DNA of 8,433 nt from Bacteroidaceae bacterium (GCA_900765575.1 CAAFRW010000252.1:1-8433); one strand, 5' to 3'; numbered from the stretch's first letter, positions 1 to 6,712 are shown. Translations and numbers: made by a program. The notes: generated from the letters alone by a model not told the origin.

Positions 1-120
1 GCTATTGCCAATACGAAGTTGAACCGTTTTCAGATGTCGCATTACTCCTTATATATATATGGTACGTGCGCGAAGTGTGTGGCACAAAAGAAAAGACAAA
101 GGAAAAATAAACAATTATAA
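1..120 (+). CDS. Fur-family transcriptional repressor, C-terminal fragment
   Basis: Only the last 39 codons are present; the gene begins before the window and frame 1 runs open to TAA at 118-120. The fragment contains SLYIYGTCAKC, which resembles the end of Fur/PerR-type metalloregulators. There a CxxC pair (here codons at 67-69 and 76-78) usually binds the structural zinc. A basic, Gln-rich tail follows. The stop lies 11 bp before the purA start, so the two are almost certainly co-transcribed. The DNA-binding domain and regulatory metal site are outside the window, so Fur, PerR and Zur subtypes cannot be told apart. The family call rests on the CxxC context and the length of the tail, and is likely but not certain. 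Confidence 0.72.
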   Translation, partial: AIANTKLNRFQMSHYSLYIYGTCAKCVAQKKRQRKNKQL

Positions 121-131
121 AAAGAAAAAAC

Positions 132-1403
132 ATGAAAGTAGATGTCTTGTTGGGACTCCAGTGGGGAGATGAAGGCAAAGGTAAGGTTGTCGATGTTTTA
201 ACCCCGAATTATGATGTGGTTGCTCGTTTTCAGGGCGGCCCGAATGCCGGCCATACGTTAGAATTTGAAGGACAGAAATATGTGCTTCGTTCTATTCCTT
301 CCGGAATATTCCAAGGCGACAAAGTCAATATTATTGGTAATGGCGTAGTGTTAGACCCGGCTCTTTTCAAAGCTGAAGCAGAAGCGTTGGAAGCTTCCGG
401 CCATAATTTGAAGGAAAGACTGCATATCTCCAAGAAAGCACATCTGATTTTGCCTACACACCGTATTCTGGATGCGGCATACGAAGCGGCAAAAGGGGAT
501 GCGAAAGTAGGAACTACAGGAAAGGGTATCGGCCCCACTTATACCGATAAAGTAAGCCGTAACGGAGTGCGTGTAGGAGATATTCTTCATAACTTTGAAG
601 AAATTTACGCCAAAGCGAAAGCACGCCATGAGCAAATCTTGAAAAGCTTGAATTATGAATATGATATCACCGAATTGGAAAAGGCCTGGATGGAGGGTAT
701 CGAATACCTCAAACAGTTCCATTTGGTAGATAGCGAACATGAAATCAATCAGTTATTGAAAGCGGAAAAGAGTGTGCTCTGCGAAGGTGCACAGGGTACG
801 ATGCTGGATGTTGATTTCGGTTCGTATCCGTTTGTCACCTCTTCGAATACCGTATGTGCAGGAGCTTGTATCGGTTTAGGAGTAGGCCCGAATAAAATCG
901 GTGAAGTATATGGTATCATGAAAGCCTATTGCACCCGCGTAGGAAGTGGCCCGTTCCCTACCGAACTGTTCGATGAAACAGGCAAGCGTATCCGTGACTT
1001 GGGACATGAATATGGTGCGGTAACCGGACGTGAACGTCGTTGCGGCTGGATAGACCTCGTTGCACTGAAGTATTCTATCATGGTGAATGGTGTAACACAG
1101 CTGATTATGATGAAAAGCGATGTGTTAGACGACTTTGACACCATTAAGGCATGTATCGCGTATAAAGTAAACGGTGAGGAGATAGATTATTTCCCATACG
1201 ATATCAATGAAGGGATAGAACCTATTTATGCCGAATTGCCGGGTTGGAAAACGGATATGACGAAGATGACCAGCGAAGATGAATTCCCTGAAGAATTTAA
1301 AGCTTACATTACTTTCTTGGAGAATGAACTGGAAACACCTATCAAGATTGTTTCTGTGGGCCCGGACCGTGACCAGACGATTGTTCGCTATACGGAAGAT
1401 TAA
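132..1403 (+). CDS. purA: Adenylosuccinate synthetase
   Basis: Cytoplasmic enzyme joining IMP and aspartate with GTP to give adenylosuccinate, the first committed step from IMP to AMP. The 423-residue length is normal for the family. The N-terminal phosphate loop GDEGKGK (12-18) holds the catalytic Asp13, and GGPNAGHT (35-42) holds His41, both at the same positions as in the E. coli enzyme. The IMP-binding segment GTTGKGIGPTYTDK spans 127-140, EGAQGTMLD lies at 218-226, and GRERRCGWID at 299-308. No key residue is missing. The ATG follows an A-rich stretch and no other start would keep the phosphate loop near the N terminus. It is the second gene of an operon with the Fur-family gene. A small hairpin and a long-stem terminator-like element follow. 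Confidence 0.98.
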   Translation: MKVDVLLGLQWGDEGKGKVVDVLTPNYDVVARFQGGPNAGHTLEFEGQKYVLRSIPSGIFQGDKVNIIGNGVVLDPALFKAEAEALEASGHNLKERLHISKKAHLILPTHRILDAAYEAAKGDAKVGTTGKGIGPTYTDKVSRNGVRVGDILHNFEEIYAKAKARHEQILKSLNYEYDITELEKAWMEGIEYLKQFHLVDSEHEINQLLKAEKSVLCEGAQGTMLDVDFGSYPFVTSSNTVCAGACIGLGVGPNKIGEVYGIMKAYCTRVGSGPFPTELFDETGKRIRDLGHEYGAVTGRERRCGWIDLVALKYSIMVNGVTQLIMMKSDVLDDFDTIKACIAYKVNGEEIDYFPYDINEGIEPIYAELPGWKTDMTKMTSEDEFPEEFKAYITFLENELETPIKIVSVGPDRDQTIVRYTED

Positions 1404-1411
1404 TTAAATAG

Positions 1412-1427
1412 CTGTATTCCGATACAG
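1412..1427 (+). other. Small hairpin just after purA
   Basis: CTGTAT and ATACAG form a perfect 6-bp stem around a TCCG loop, 8 bases after the purA stop. No T-run follows, so it is not a classical terminator. It could cap the 3' end of the purA transcript or be fortuitous. Confidence 0.35.
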
Positions 1428-1440
1428 TGAAGTGGATAAG

Positions 1441-1540
1441 AAAGGGCTCTTTCAAAAGTTGGATGCTTTGTATCCGTTGTGGAGGCAGGAACGTGCCGGG
1501 CGGATAAATTGACAAAGCTCTTCTTTTGACAGAGCCCTTT
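1441..1540 (+). terminator. Long-stem inverted repeat after purA, probable terminator
   Basis: AAAGGGCTCTTTCAAAAG (1441-1458) pairs with CTTTTGACAGAGCCCTTT (1523-1540): 17 of 18 positions pair, with one T/C mismatch. The stem encloses 64 bases and is followed by the T-rich CCTTGTTTTAT. The first arm resembles the arm of the terminator at 6713-6744, so this looks like a member of a dispersed terminator-like repeat family. It occupies most of the gap between purA and the fucosidase gene. No TAnnTTTG promoter box was found for the latter in the remaining bases. Confidence 0.65.
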
Positions 1541-1571
1541 CCTTGTTTTATAAAACCTAAATATCTATCCT

Positions 1572-2870
1572 ATGAAAACACTTCTTTTATCTCTCTCTTT
1601 TTTAATAACCTTTTCCCTCTTTGCCCAAACGCCTTATACGCCTACGGCGGAAAATCTGAAAGCACGCGAGGAGTTCAGAGACGGCAAGTTCGGTATCTTT
1701 CTTCATTGGGGGCTCTATAGTATGCTGGCTACCGGAGAATGGACGATGACGAATAACAATCTGAATTATAAAGAGTATGCCAAACTGGCCGGCGGCTTTT
1801 ACCCTTCCAAGTTTAATGCGGCGGAGTGGGTGGCAGCCATTAAAGCATCCGGTGCCACCTATATTTGCTTTACCACCCGGCATCACGAAGGATTCTCTAT
1901 GTTCAAGAGTCAGTATACGGATTACAATATAGTGGGTGCCACTCCTTTTCGTCGGGATATTGTGAAAGAATTGGCCGATGAATGCCATAAGCAAGGTATC
2001 CGCCTACATTTCTACTATTCACATATCGACTGGTATCGGGAAGATTGTCCGTGGGGACGGACAGGCAGGGGAACCGGACGTCCTAACCCCAAGGGAAACT
2101 GGGCTTCTTATTATCAGTTTATGAATAACCAGTTGACGGAGTTGTTGACCAACTACGGTCCGGTAGGGGCCATCTGGTTTGATGGGGTATGGGACCAGGA
2201 TGCAAATCCGGATTTTGATTGGCAGCTTGACGAACAATATGCATTGATACACCGTTTGCAACCCTCTTGCTTGGTCGGTAACAACCATCATCATACTCCT
2301 TTCCCCGGCGAAGATATACAGATATTTGAACGGGATTTGCCGGGCGAGAATAAAGCGGGACTTTCCGGACAAGACATCAGTCGTTTGCCTTTGGAAACTT
2401 GCGAGACCATGAATGGGATGTGGGGCTATAAAATTACGGACCAGAATTATAAGTCGACCACTACTTTGATACATTACTTGGTGAATGCTGCGGGGAAAAA
2501 CGCGAACCTGTTGATGAATATCGGTCCTCAGCCCAATGGAGAGTTGCCGGCAGTGGCTCTGCAACGTTTGAAGGAGGTAGGAGAGTGGATGAAACAGTAC
2601 GGCGAAACTATCTATGGAACAAGAGGAGGCTTGGTTGCTCCCCATCATTGGGGCGTTACCACTCAGAAAGGGAACACTCTCTATGTACACATTCTGAATT
2701 ACGCTGATAAAGAACTGGCTTTGCCGCTTCAGGGACGGAAAGTAAAGAAGGCGGTGGTTTATAAAGATAAATCGCCCGTACGTTTCTTGCGCAGCCGCGA
2801 TGGAGTGGTATTGCAGCTATCCGAGGTTCCTTCCGGTCCGGATTATATAATAGAGCTTACATTAGATTAG
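1572..2870 (+). CDS. Secreted alpha-L-fucosidase, glycoside hydrolase family 29
   Basis: Predicted retaining exo-fucosidase that releases alpha-linked L-fucose from host or milk-type glycans. The 432-residue product opens with a signal peptide (residues 1-18, cut probably before Gln19 in FAQT). There is no lipobox, so a periplasmic location is likely. The GH29 barrel shows GIFLHWG (41-47), TTRHHEGFSMF (101-111), HFYYSHIDWY (146-155) and the nucleophile motif IWFDG with Asp204. The acid/base residue is less certain: Glu253 (FERDLPGE) or Glu275 (PLETCETMN) are candidates. MNIGPQPNGELP (315-326) is typical of the family, and a short beta domain closes the protein. The start at 1572 gives a complete signal peptide. 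No SusC/SusD genes lie beside it, so it is not in an obvious polysaccharide utilization locus. Linkage preference cannot be read from sequence alone. Confidence 0.95.
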   Translation: MKTLLLSLSFLITFSLFAQTPYTPTAENLKAREEFRDGKFGIFLHWGLYSMLATGEWTMTNNNLNYKEYAKLAGGFYPSKFNAAEWVAAIKASGATYICFTTRHHEGFSMFKSQYTDYNIVGATPFRRDIVKELADECHKQGIRLHFYYSHIDWYREDCPWGRTGRGTGRPNPKGNWASYYQFMNNQLTELLTNYGPVGAIWFDGVWDQDANPDFDWQLDEQYALIHRLQPSCLVGNNHHHTPFPGEDIQIFERDLPGENKAGLSGQDISRLPLETCETMNGMWGYKITDQNYKSTTTLIHYLVNAAGKNANLLMNIGPQPNGELPAVALQRLKEVGEWMKQYGETIYGTRGGLVAPHHWGVTTQKGNTLYVHILNYADKELALPLQGRKVKKAVVYKDKSPVRFLRSRDGVVLQLSEVPSGPDYIIELTLD

Positions 2871-2930
2871 GCTTTAGTCAAAACTTCATAAAAATAGGAG
2901 TAGGAAAGAGGCGTCATTTTTCTTTCTTGC

Positions 2931-2938
2931 TATATTTG
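2931..2938 (+). promoter_or_regulatory. Possible -7 promoter box for the metallopeptidase gene
   Basis: TATATTTG fits the Bacteroides -7 consensus TAnnTTTG and lies 52 bases before the ATG at 2991. No convincing -33 TTTG is found 19-21 bp upstream. TAATTTG at 2944-2950 is a weaker alternative. Confidence 0.4.
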
Positions 2939-2990
2939 GCATGTAATTTGTATAACAGGTAGAAGATTAAACATTTAAAAGAATAAAACG

Positions 2991-3671
2991 ATGGCAACTT
3001 ATTGGATATTATTTATTGGAATCGCCGTAATTAGTTATGCTGTGCAGGCAAGCTTGCAAAGTAAATTCAAGAAATACTCGAAGATGCCTTTGCCTAATGG
3101 CATGACAGGCCGGGATGTGGCTGTGAAAATGCTGCATGACAATGGAATAGACGATGTAAAAGTAATTAGTACGTCGGGTATGCTGACCGACCATTATAAC
3201 CCTGCAAATAAAACAGTGAATCTGAGTCAGGGAGTATATGGCAGTTGTAGTATTGCCGCTGCGGCGGTGGCTGCGCATGAGTGCGGACACGCTGTGCAGC
3301 ATGCAAAAGCTTACGCTCCGTTGAAAATGCGTTCGGCTTTAGTGCCAATAGTTCAGTTCTCCTCTTCCATTATGACATGGGTATTGTTGGGCGGTATCAT
3401 TATGATACGTACTTTCCCACATCTGTTATTGGCGGGGATCTTTCTTTTTTTCGTAACCACCCTGTTCAGTTTCATCACTTTGCCGGTAGAGATTGATGCC
3501 AGTCGCCGTGCATTGGCGTGGTTGAGTAATGCAGGCATTACCAATTCGTATAATCATAATCAGGCAAAAGATGCGTTAAAGTCGGCCGCTTACACCTATG
3601 TGGTGGCTGCGTTAAGCTCTTTGGCTACGTTGGTTTATTATATATCCATTTATATGGGTCGGAGGGATTAA
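2991..3671 (+). CDS. Membrane zinc metallopeptidase, YugP-like (Zn_peptidase_2)
   Basis: Predicted integral-membrane metalloprotease whose substrates are unknown. The length of 226 residues is usual for the family. An N-terminal membrane helix (about 3-20) is followed by a soluble stretch with the zinc motif HECGH at 96-100 (His96, Glu97, His100). Hydrophobic segments follow at about 118-137, 143-163 and 203-222. LPVEIDAS (164-171) places Glu167 as the probable third zinc ligand, as in other members. MSALVPI-like residues after the HExxH site and the 'Asp/Glu-x-DASRRAL' segment are also typical. The ATG follows an A-rich leader. It stands alone between the fucosidase gene and a strong terminator. 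Family assignment is firm; biological role is not known. Confidence 0.9.
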   Translation: MATYWILFIGIAVISYAVQASLQSKFKKYSKMPLPNGMTGRDVAVKMLHDNGIDDVKVISTSGMLTDHYNPANKTVNLSQGVYGSCSIAAAAVAAHECGHAVQHAKAYAPLKMRSALVPIVQFSSSIMTWVLLGGIIMIRTFPHLLLAGIFLFFVTTLFSFITLPVEIDASRRALAWLSNAGITNSYNHNQAKDALKSAAYTYVVAALSSLATLVYYISIYMGRRD

Positions 3672-3715
3672 GGCAACTTGCCTTTCGCTCTTCGTAAGGA
3701 AATATTTTTCATACT

Positions 3716-3771
3716 GCTTCCCCTGTTCTGATACCGTTGGTATAGCGGCTTCTGAGCAGGGGAAGTTTTTT
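3716..3771 (+). terminator. Intrinsic terminator after the metallopeptidase gene
   Basis: CTTCCCCTG (3717-3725) pairs perfectly with CAGGGGAAG (3757-3765), followed at once by TTTTTT. Inside the loop ATACC-gtt-GGTAT (3731-3743) forms a second small hairpin. It lies 45 bases past the stop codon. Confidence 0.88.
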
Positions 3772-3793
3772 ATTTAAGTTGAGAGTTCTTTAA

Positions 3794-3821
3794 TTGAAAA
3801 TTGAAAGTTGAAAGTTGAAAA
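3794..3821 (+). repeat. Four tandem copies of TTGAAAR
   Basis: The heptamers TTGAAAA, TTGAAAG, TTGAAAG and TTGAAAA follow each other without gaps at 3794, 3801, 3808 and 3815. This is a simple microsatellite just beyond the terminator of the metallopeptidase gene. Confidence 0.9.
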
Positions 3822-3843
3822 TGAGAAGGCTTCCACAAATCTA

Positions 3844-3920
3844 GCTAATTTCACTCCATACGCCAACTTCACTCCATACGCCAACTTCACTCCATAGCTA
3901 ACTTCACCCCATACGCTAAC
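3844..3920 (+). repeat. 18-bp tandem repeat array, about 4.3 copies
   Basis: Units begin at 3844, 3862, 3880 and 3897, with a partial fifth at 3915. The consensus is GCYAAYTTCACTCCATAC. Unit 2 and unit 3 are identical except that unit 3 lacks its last C, making it 17 bp. The TTCACTYC core is shared with the 23-bp array that follows, suggesting a common origin. Confidence 0.92.
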
Positions 3921-4010
3921 AAATGGTTTACTTCCTGCTTTCTTTCTTTGATTTACTAAATTTATATTCTCTATTTTTATCTGTAAATTCTATACAACGA
4001 ATCTAAGATA

Positions 4011-4194
4011 GTTAATTTCACTCCGCAGGCTTGGCTAATCTCACTTCACAGGCTTGGCTAATCTCACTTCACAGGCTTGGCTAATCTCATTTCACAAGTT
4101 TGGCTAATTTTACTTCACAGGCTTGACTAACTTCACTTCGCAGGCTTGGCCAACTTTATTCCGCAGGCCTGACTAATACCCCTTCCGTACGCCT
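4011..4194 (+). repeat. 23-bp tandem repeat array, seven clear copies plus one degenerate
   Basis: Exact 23-bp spacing is kept for units starting at 4011, 4034, 4057, 4080, 4103, 4126 and 4149; an eighth, strongly diverged unit starts at 4172. The core is TAATCTCACTTCACAGG. Units 2 and 3 are identical, and divergence grows towards the ends, as expected of a minisatellite expanding in its middle. Units abut with no unique spacers and 23 is not a multiple of three, so it is neither a CRISPR nor a coding repeat. Confidence 0.93.
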
Positions 4195-4462
4195 ATCAAT
4201 CCGGCTCCGTACGCCATCTCTATTCCGTACCTGTTTAATCCTATTTCTGTCCAATCCGACTCCGGTTTGTTTGATGTGTTTGCCTGTTTATTCCGGCTTT
4301 GATAACGCCTCTGCCTCTTGGAGAGAGGAGACCTGAGTACAGGTATCTTTTCCATCCGTTTGGTTCCTGTTTATTTGGAAATCTTTGTTTTTCTTCGTAT
4401 CTTTACTTATCTGTTCTTTACCATGCCTCTTGGCCTTCCTTTTCAGGCATATTTTAATACAC

Positions 4463-4538
4463 TACGTCTTTTTATCAAATGCAGTACGTCTACCAGTAGG
4501 ATGTACTACGTCTTCAGGCCAAATGCTGTACGTCTTTC
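4463..4538 (+). repeat. 22-bp periodic TACGTCT array
   Basis: TACGTCT occurs at 4463, 4485, 4507 and 4529, exactly 22 bp apart each time. At a larger scale, units 1 and 3 share TACGTCTT and CAAATGC at the same spacing, so the array can also be read as two 44-bp copies. The sequence between the heptamers is variable. Confidence 0.85.
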
Positions 4539-4676
4539 GCCGTACACGTCCTTATGTTTTCCCTTATCTATAAGGTTCTTCTTCCTTGCCTTCTTATATC
4601 TTTTTCCTTAGTTTCCTATATGAATTAGGAAAAGATAAAGCATCAACGGGAAAAAGAGTACGGGCTTTTAATGAAT

Positions 4677-5591
4677 CTATTTCACATAGAAGTGCGAATG
4701 CTTTCCGTCTAATTTCAGGTAAAGAGTTTGCGTTCCATCTATCTGGTGGTAAGAGTCTCCCTTCTGGTAGCAGTAGTTCCAACAGACTTTCTGTGGATTG
4801 AAGATGATTTCGTAATTATCTGCGTCCGGCATGGGCCAGTTTAGTTGACCGGATTTATCTTGTTCGGTACTACAAAGCAAATGGGCCCGGTTGTTCTGTA
4901 TCTGGTATAGAAACTGACGAAAGTAAATAGCCGAAGCATTGCAGGAACACAGATAGTACTTGTTTCCGGATTCGTCTTTCAAGGGGTATATCTTTTCAAT
5001 TTTATCTTCTCCTATGCTCCCAATTAGTTGTACATTGAAACCGCCTTGGATATTGCGGAAAAGTAGAAAAGAGTAGAGCGGATTGATTTGCGACCATTCG
5101 GGGAAATAGAGGATACCGGCTTCTCCGTCGGGTGTACGGATGTCGGTGAGGAATGTCAGGTTGGGGCATAGCCGGGCAGCTTGTTCCAGATATCTGAAAA
5201 AGAATGTTTGACCGGAATTATTCGGGTTGCTTCCGTGGCTATACAGGTAACCTTGTTCAAAAGCCATCAGCTTTAAGGCGTTGTTTACCTCTTCGATAGG
5301 ATAGAAGAGCTGTTTGCCCGTAGCATATTGCTGAAGTTTCGCAATACTCTTTCCTACGAGTGCAACTCCTTCCTCTTCTGAACCATGTATGTAAATGCGG
5401 GCGATACCATATTGTATAAGTGAGTCGAAGTATACTTTCAGGTCGTAAGGCGCATCGGCCTGATAGGTTCCGGGGACATCGGTAATGGAGGCTGTCTTCC
5501 TTCCCGGATTCCCTTTTCCGCAGGAAAGGAGTTGAAATACAGCGATGAAGAGTAAGCTGTAAAGGAGTTGCTTTTTATATTTAATCATCAT
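4677..5591 (-). CDS. Lipoprotein of unknown function
   Basis: I do not recognise a family. The 304-residue product starts with a basic, hydrophobic leader (MMIKYKKQLLYSLLFIAVFQ) ending in the lipobox LLSC, so Cys24 should be lipidated and the mature protein anchored facing the periplasm or cell surface. The rest is soluble, with no further membrane helix. Six more cysteines (142, 215, 217, 240, 270, 274) include a CSC and a CWNYC pair, which could form disulfides or bind metal. The start overlaps the 3' end of the hxlR gene by 11 bases within ATGATGATTAA (8 bases if the second ATG is used), so translation is probably coupled. This links it to the regulator: it may be the target or output of HxlR control. 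Function is open. Confidence 0.85.
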   Translation of the reverse strand: MMIKYKKQLLYSLLFIAVFQLLSCGKGNPGRKTASITDVPGTYQADAPYDLKVYFDSLIQYGIARIYIHGSEEEGVALVGKSIAKLQQYATGKQLFYPIEEVNNALKLMAFEQGYLYSHGSNPNNSGQTFFFRYLEQAARLCPNLTFLTDIRTPDGEAGILYFPEWSQINPLYSFLLFRNIQGGFNVQLIGSIGEDKIEKIYPLKDESGNKYYLCSCNASAIYFRQFLYQIQNNRAHLLCSTEQDKSGQLNWPMPDADNYEIIFNPQKVCWNYCYQKGDSYHQIDGTQTLYLKLDGKHSHFYVK

Positions 5592-5946
5592 GGTAGGAGG
5601 CTACTTTTTGTCTGTGTTCTAATATAACAGTCATATTCTTTAAAGCCCAATCGACTAAAGATTCAATGTGTGGCATCAGACTGTGCCCGGTTTCAGTCAG
5701 CTCGTATTCTACACGGGGAGGAACCTCGGCATATACTTTCCGTTTAATGAGCCGGTCTTCTTCTAAAGCCCGAAGTGTAACAGTCAGCATGCGCTGGGAA
5801 ATATCGGCTATGCTTTTATGGATGTCGCTAAAGCGCATGACGCCATTTGCATTTAAAGAGATAAGCACCAGCATAGACCATTTGTCGCCTAAGCGGCTTA
5901 ACACATCCCGGATGGGACAATTTTCCGTGTGATGAAAGTTTTTCAT
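5581..5946 (-). CDS. HxlR-family winged-helix transcriptional regulator
   Basis: The 121-residue length and sequence are typical of HxlR regulators (HxlR, YodB, HypR). The winged helix spans about residues 10-105. It opens with CPIRDVLSRLGDKWSMLVL (10-28), continues through MRFSDIHKSIADISQRMLTVTLRALEE and ends in the wing VEYELTETGHSL. Cys10, directly before the first helix, lies where the redox-sensing Cys6 of Bacillus subtilis YodB sits. It is the only cysteine, so sensing by an intermolecular disulfide or S-alkylation is plausible (inference). The gene is divergent from the DJ-1/PfpI gene and its stop overlaps the lipoprotein start. Such regulators act as dimers on dyad operators, and a candidate lies at 5976-5995 in its own leader. 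Confidence 0.93.
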   Translation of the reverse strand: MKNFHHTENCPIRDVLSRLGDKWSMLVLISLNANGVMRFSDIHKSIADISQRMLTVTLRALEEDRLIKRKVYAEVPPRVEYELTETGHSLMPHIESLVDWALKNMTVILEHRQKVASYHDD

Positions 5947-5975
5947 TCTTTAACTTATTCTATTCGCTTGAACAT

Positions 5976-5995
5976 CAACAATGGTTACATCGTTG
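5976..5995. promoter_or_regulatory. Candidate HxlR operator dyad
   Basis: CAACAATGGTTACATCGTTG is a near-perfect palindrome: 7 of 8 positions pair across a 4-bp centre. It lies 30 bp before the hxlR ATG. The half-site CAACAAT recurs in inverse orientation as ATTGTTG at 6087-6093, close to the divergent DJ-1 start. Assignment to HxlR is an inference from position and symmetry. Confidence 0.45.
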
Positions 5996-6057
5996 TTCGT
6001 TTATTACGGAGAGGTGCCTTCTTGCTTAAAATGAAGAAGATACCTACCTTCGCCGTA

Positions 6058-6065
6058 CAAAGGTA
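6058..6065 (-). promoter_or_regulatory. -7 promoter box for the hxlR-lipoprotein transcript
   Basis: On the minus strand this reads TACCTTTG, a full match to TAnnTTTG and the only one found between hxlR and the DJ-1 gene. A -33 TTTG is not evident; TTTTTCG lies at about the right distance. Transcription would begin near 6050, giving a leader of roughly 100 bases that includes the 5976-5995 dyad. Confidence 0.5.
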
Positions 6066-6112
6066 ATAAACTTACGAAAAATAACTATTGTTGTACTTAA
6101 ACATTTTGAATT

Positions 6113-6640
6113 ATGGCAAAGAAAGTAGCAGTTTTAGCAGTGAATCCGGTAAATGGATGTGGATTGTTCCAGTATTTGGAAGCGTTCTTCGAGAATGGCA
6201 TCTCTTATAAGGTGTATGCAGTAGCCAATGAGAAAGAGATTAAAACGAATTCAGGCATTACGCTTCTGGCAGATGATGTGATTGCCAATCTGAAGGGACA
6301 TGAAGGAGAATTCGATGCGCTTGTCTTTTCGTGCGGAGATGCCGTACCGGTATTTGCCCAGCATGCCGGAGAACCCTATAATGTAATGTTGTTTGAGGTG
6401 ATTAAGGCGTTTGCAGAGAAAGGTAAAATAATGATTGGCCATTGTGCGGCTGCCATGATGTTTGATATGGCGGGCGTGACGAAAGGAAAGAGGCTTGCCG
6501 TTCATCCGTTGGCAAAAGCGGCTATCAAATTGGGTGAAGCGACGGATGCTCCTTCTGAAATAGACGGAAACTTCTATACGGCTCAGGATGAAAATAGTGT
6601 TTGGACGATGATGCCGGAAGTAGTTGAGGCTTTGAAGTAG
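6113..6640 (+). CDS. DJ-1/PfpI family protein
   Basis: A 175-residue cytoplasmic protein of the class I glutamine amidotransferase-like fold. It has the opening strand KKVAVLAVNPVNG, the FDALVFSCGD strand (67-76) and the nucleophile elbow IMIGHCAAAMM with Cys111. Other members act as glyoxalase III or deglycase-like enzymes, chaperones, redox sensors or proteases, and the sequence does not decide which. Glu23 may be the acidic residue that pairs with the reactive cysteine, by analogy with DJ-1. It is transcribed divergently from an HxlR regulator, a context that suggests a response to reactive electrophiles such as methylglyoxal or quinones (inference). TATTGTTG (6086-6093) is a weak -7 candidate that overlaps a CAACAAT-type half-site. 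No Shine-Dalgarno is evident. Confidence 0.9.
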   Translation: MAKKVAVLAVNPVNGCGLFQYLEAFFENGISYKVYAVANEKEIKTNSGITLLADDVIANLKGHEGEFDALVFSCGDAVPVFAQHAGEPYNVMLFEVIKAFAEKGKIMIGHCAAAMMFDMAGVTKGKRLAVHPLAKAAIKLGEATDAPSEIDGNFYTAQDENSVWTMMPEVVEALK

Positions 6641-6712
6641 GTTACGGAAGTTTTGGCTTGTTTCGTAGTCACATGGTTGCAGACGAAGCTTTTAACGATG
6701 CGGAGTGAAAAG

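Larger units (their letters stand above)
3772..4676. other. 905-bp gene-free region rich in short tandem repeats
   Basis: This gap separates two genes that point towards each other (metallopeptidase, plus; lipoprotein, minus). I see no credible coding sequence. The open frames on the plus strand around 4318-4611 are low-complexity Phe/Leu/Ser/Tyr translations of pyrimidine-rich DNA. Instead there is a succession of tandem arrays: a 7-bp unit (3794-3821), an 18-bp unit (3844-3920), a 23-bp unit (4011-4194) and a 22-bp unit (4463-4538), with degenerate CCGTAC-containing copies between the last two. The plus strand is visibly poor in G and rich in C and T. No clear terminator for the minus-strand lipoprotein transcript was found near its stop; TTTCCTA-n7-TAGGAAA (4612-4632) is a hairpin without a T-run in that direction. 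Confidence 0.85.

Noticed and set aside
1526..1720. A 64-residue open frame overlapping the fucosidase start
   Set aside because: It runs through the terminator arm and is out of frame with the clear signal peptide and GH29 coding sequence.
1572..2870. A polysaccharide utilization locus around the fucosidase
   Set aside because: No SusC/SusD-like, sensor or other glycoside hydrolase gene lies next to it within the window.
2904..2926. GAAAGA/TCTTTC hairpin after the fucosidase gene as a terminator
   Set aside because: The stem is only 6 A/T-rich pairs with an 11-base loop and no T-run follows it.
4011..4194. A CRISPR array
   Set aside because: Units abut with no unique spacers, are only 23 bp long and diverge progressively; no cas gene is present.
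4325..4350. Terminator-like hairpin ACCTG-agta-CAGGT with a short T-run
   Set aside because: No gene lies upstream on the plus strand to be terminated, the core stem is only 5 bp, and the outer pairing relies on G-T pairs.
4318..4611. A 97-residue plus-strand open frame in the gap
   Set aside because: Its Phe/Leu/Ser/Tyr-rich translation follows from pyrimidine-rich repeat DNA, overlapping frames are equally open, and no start signal or family match is visible.
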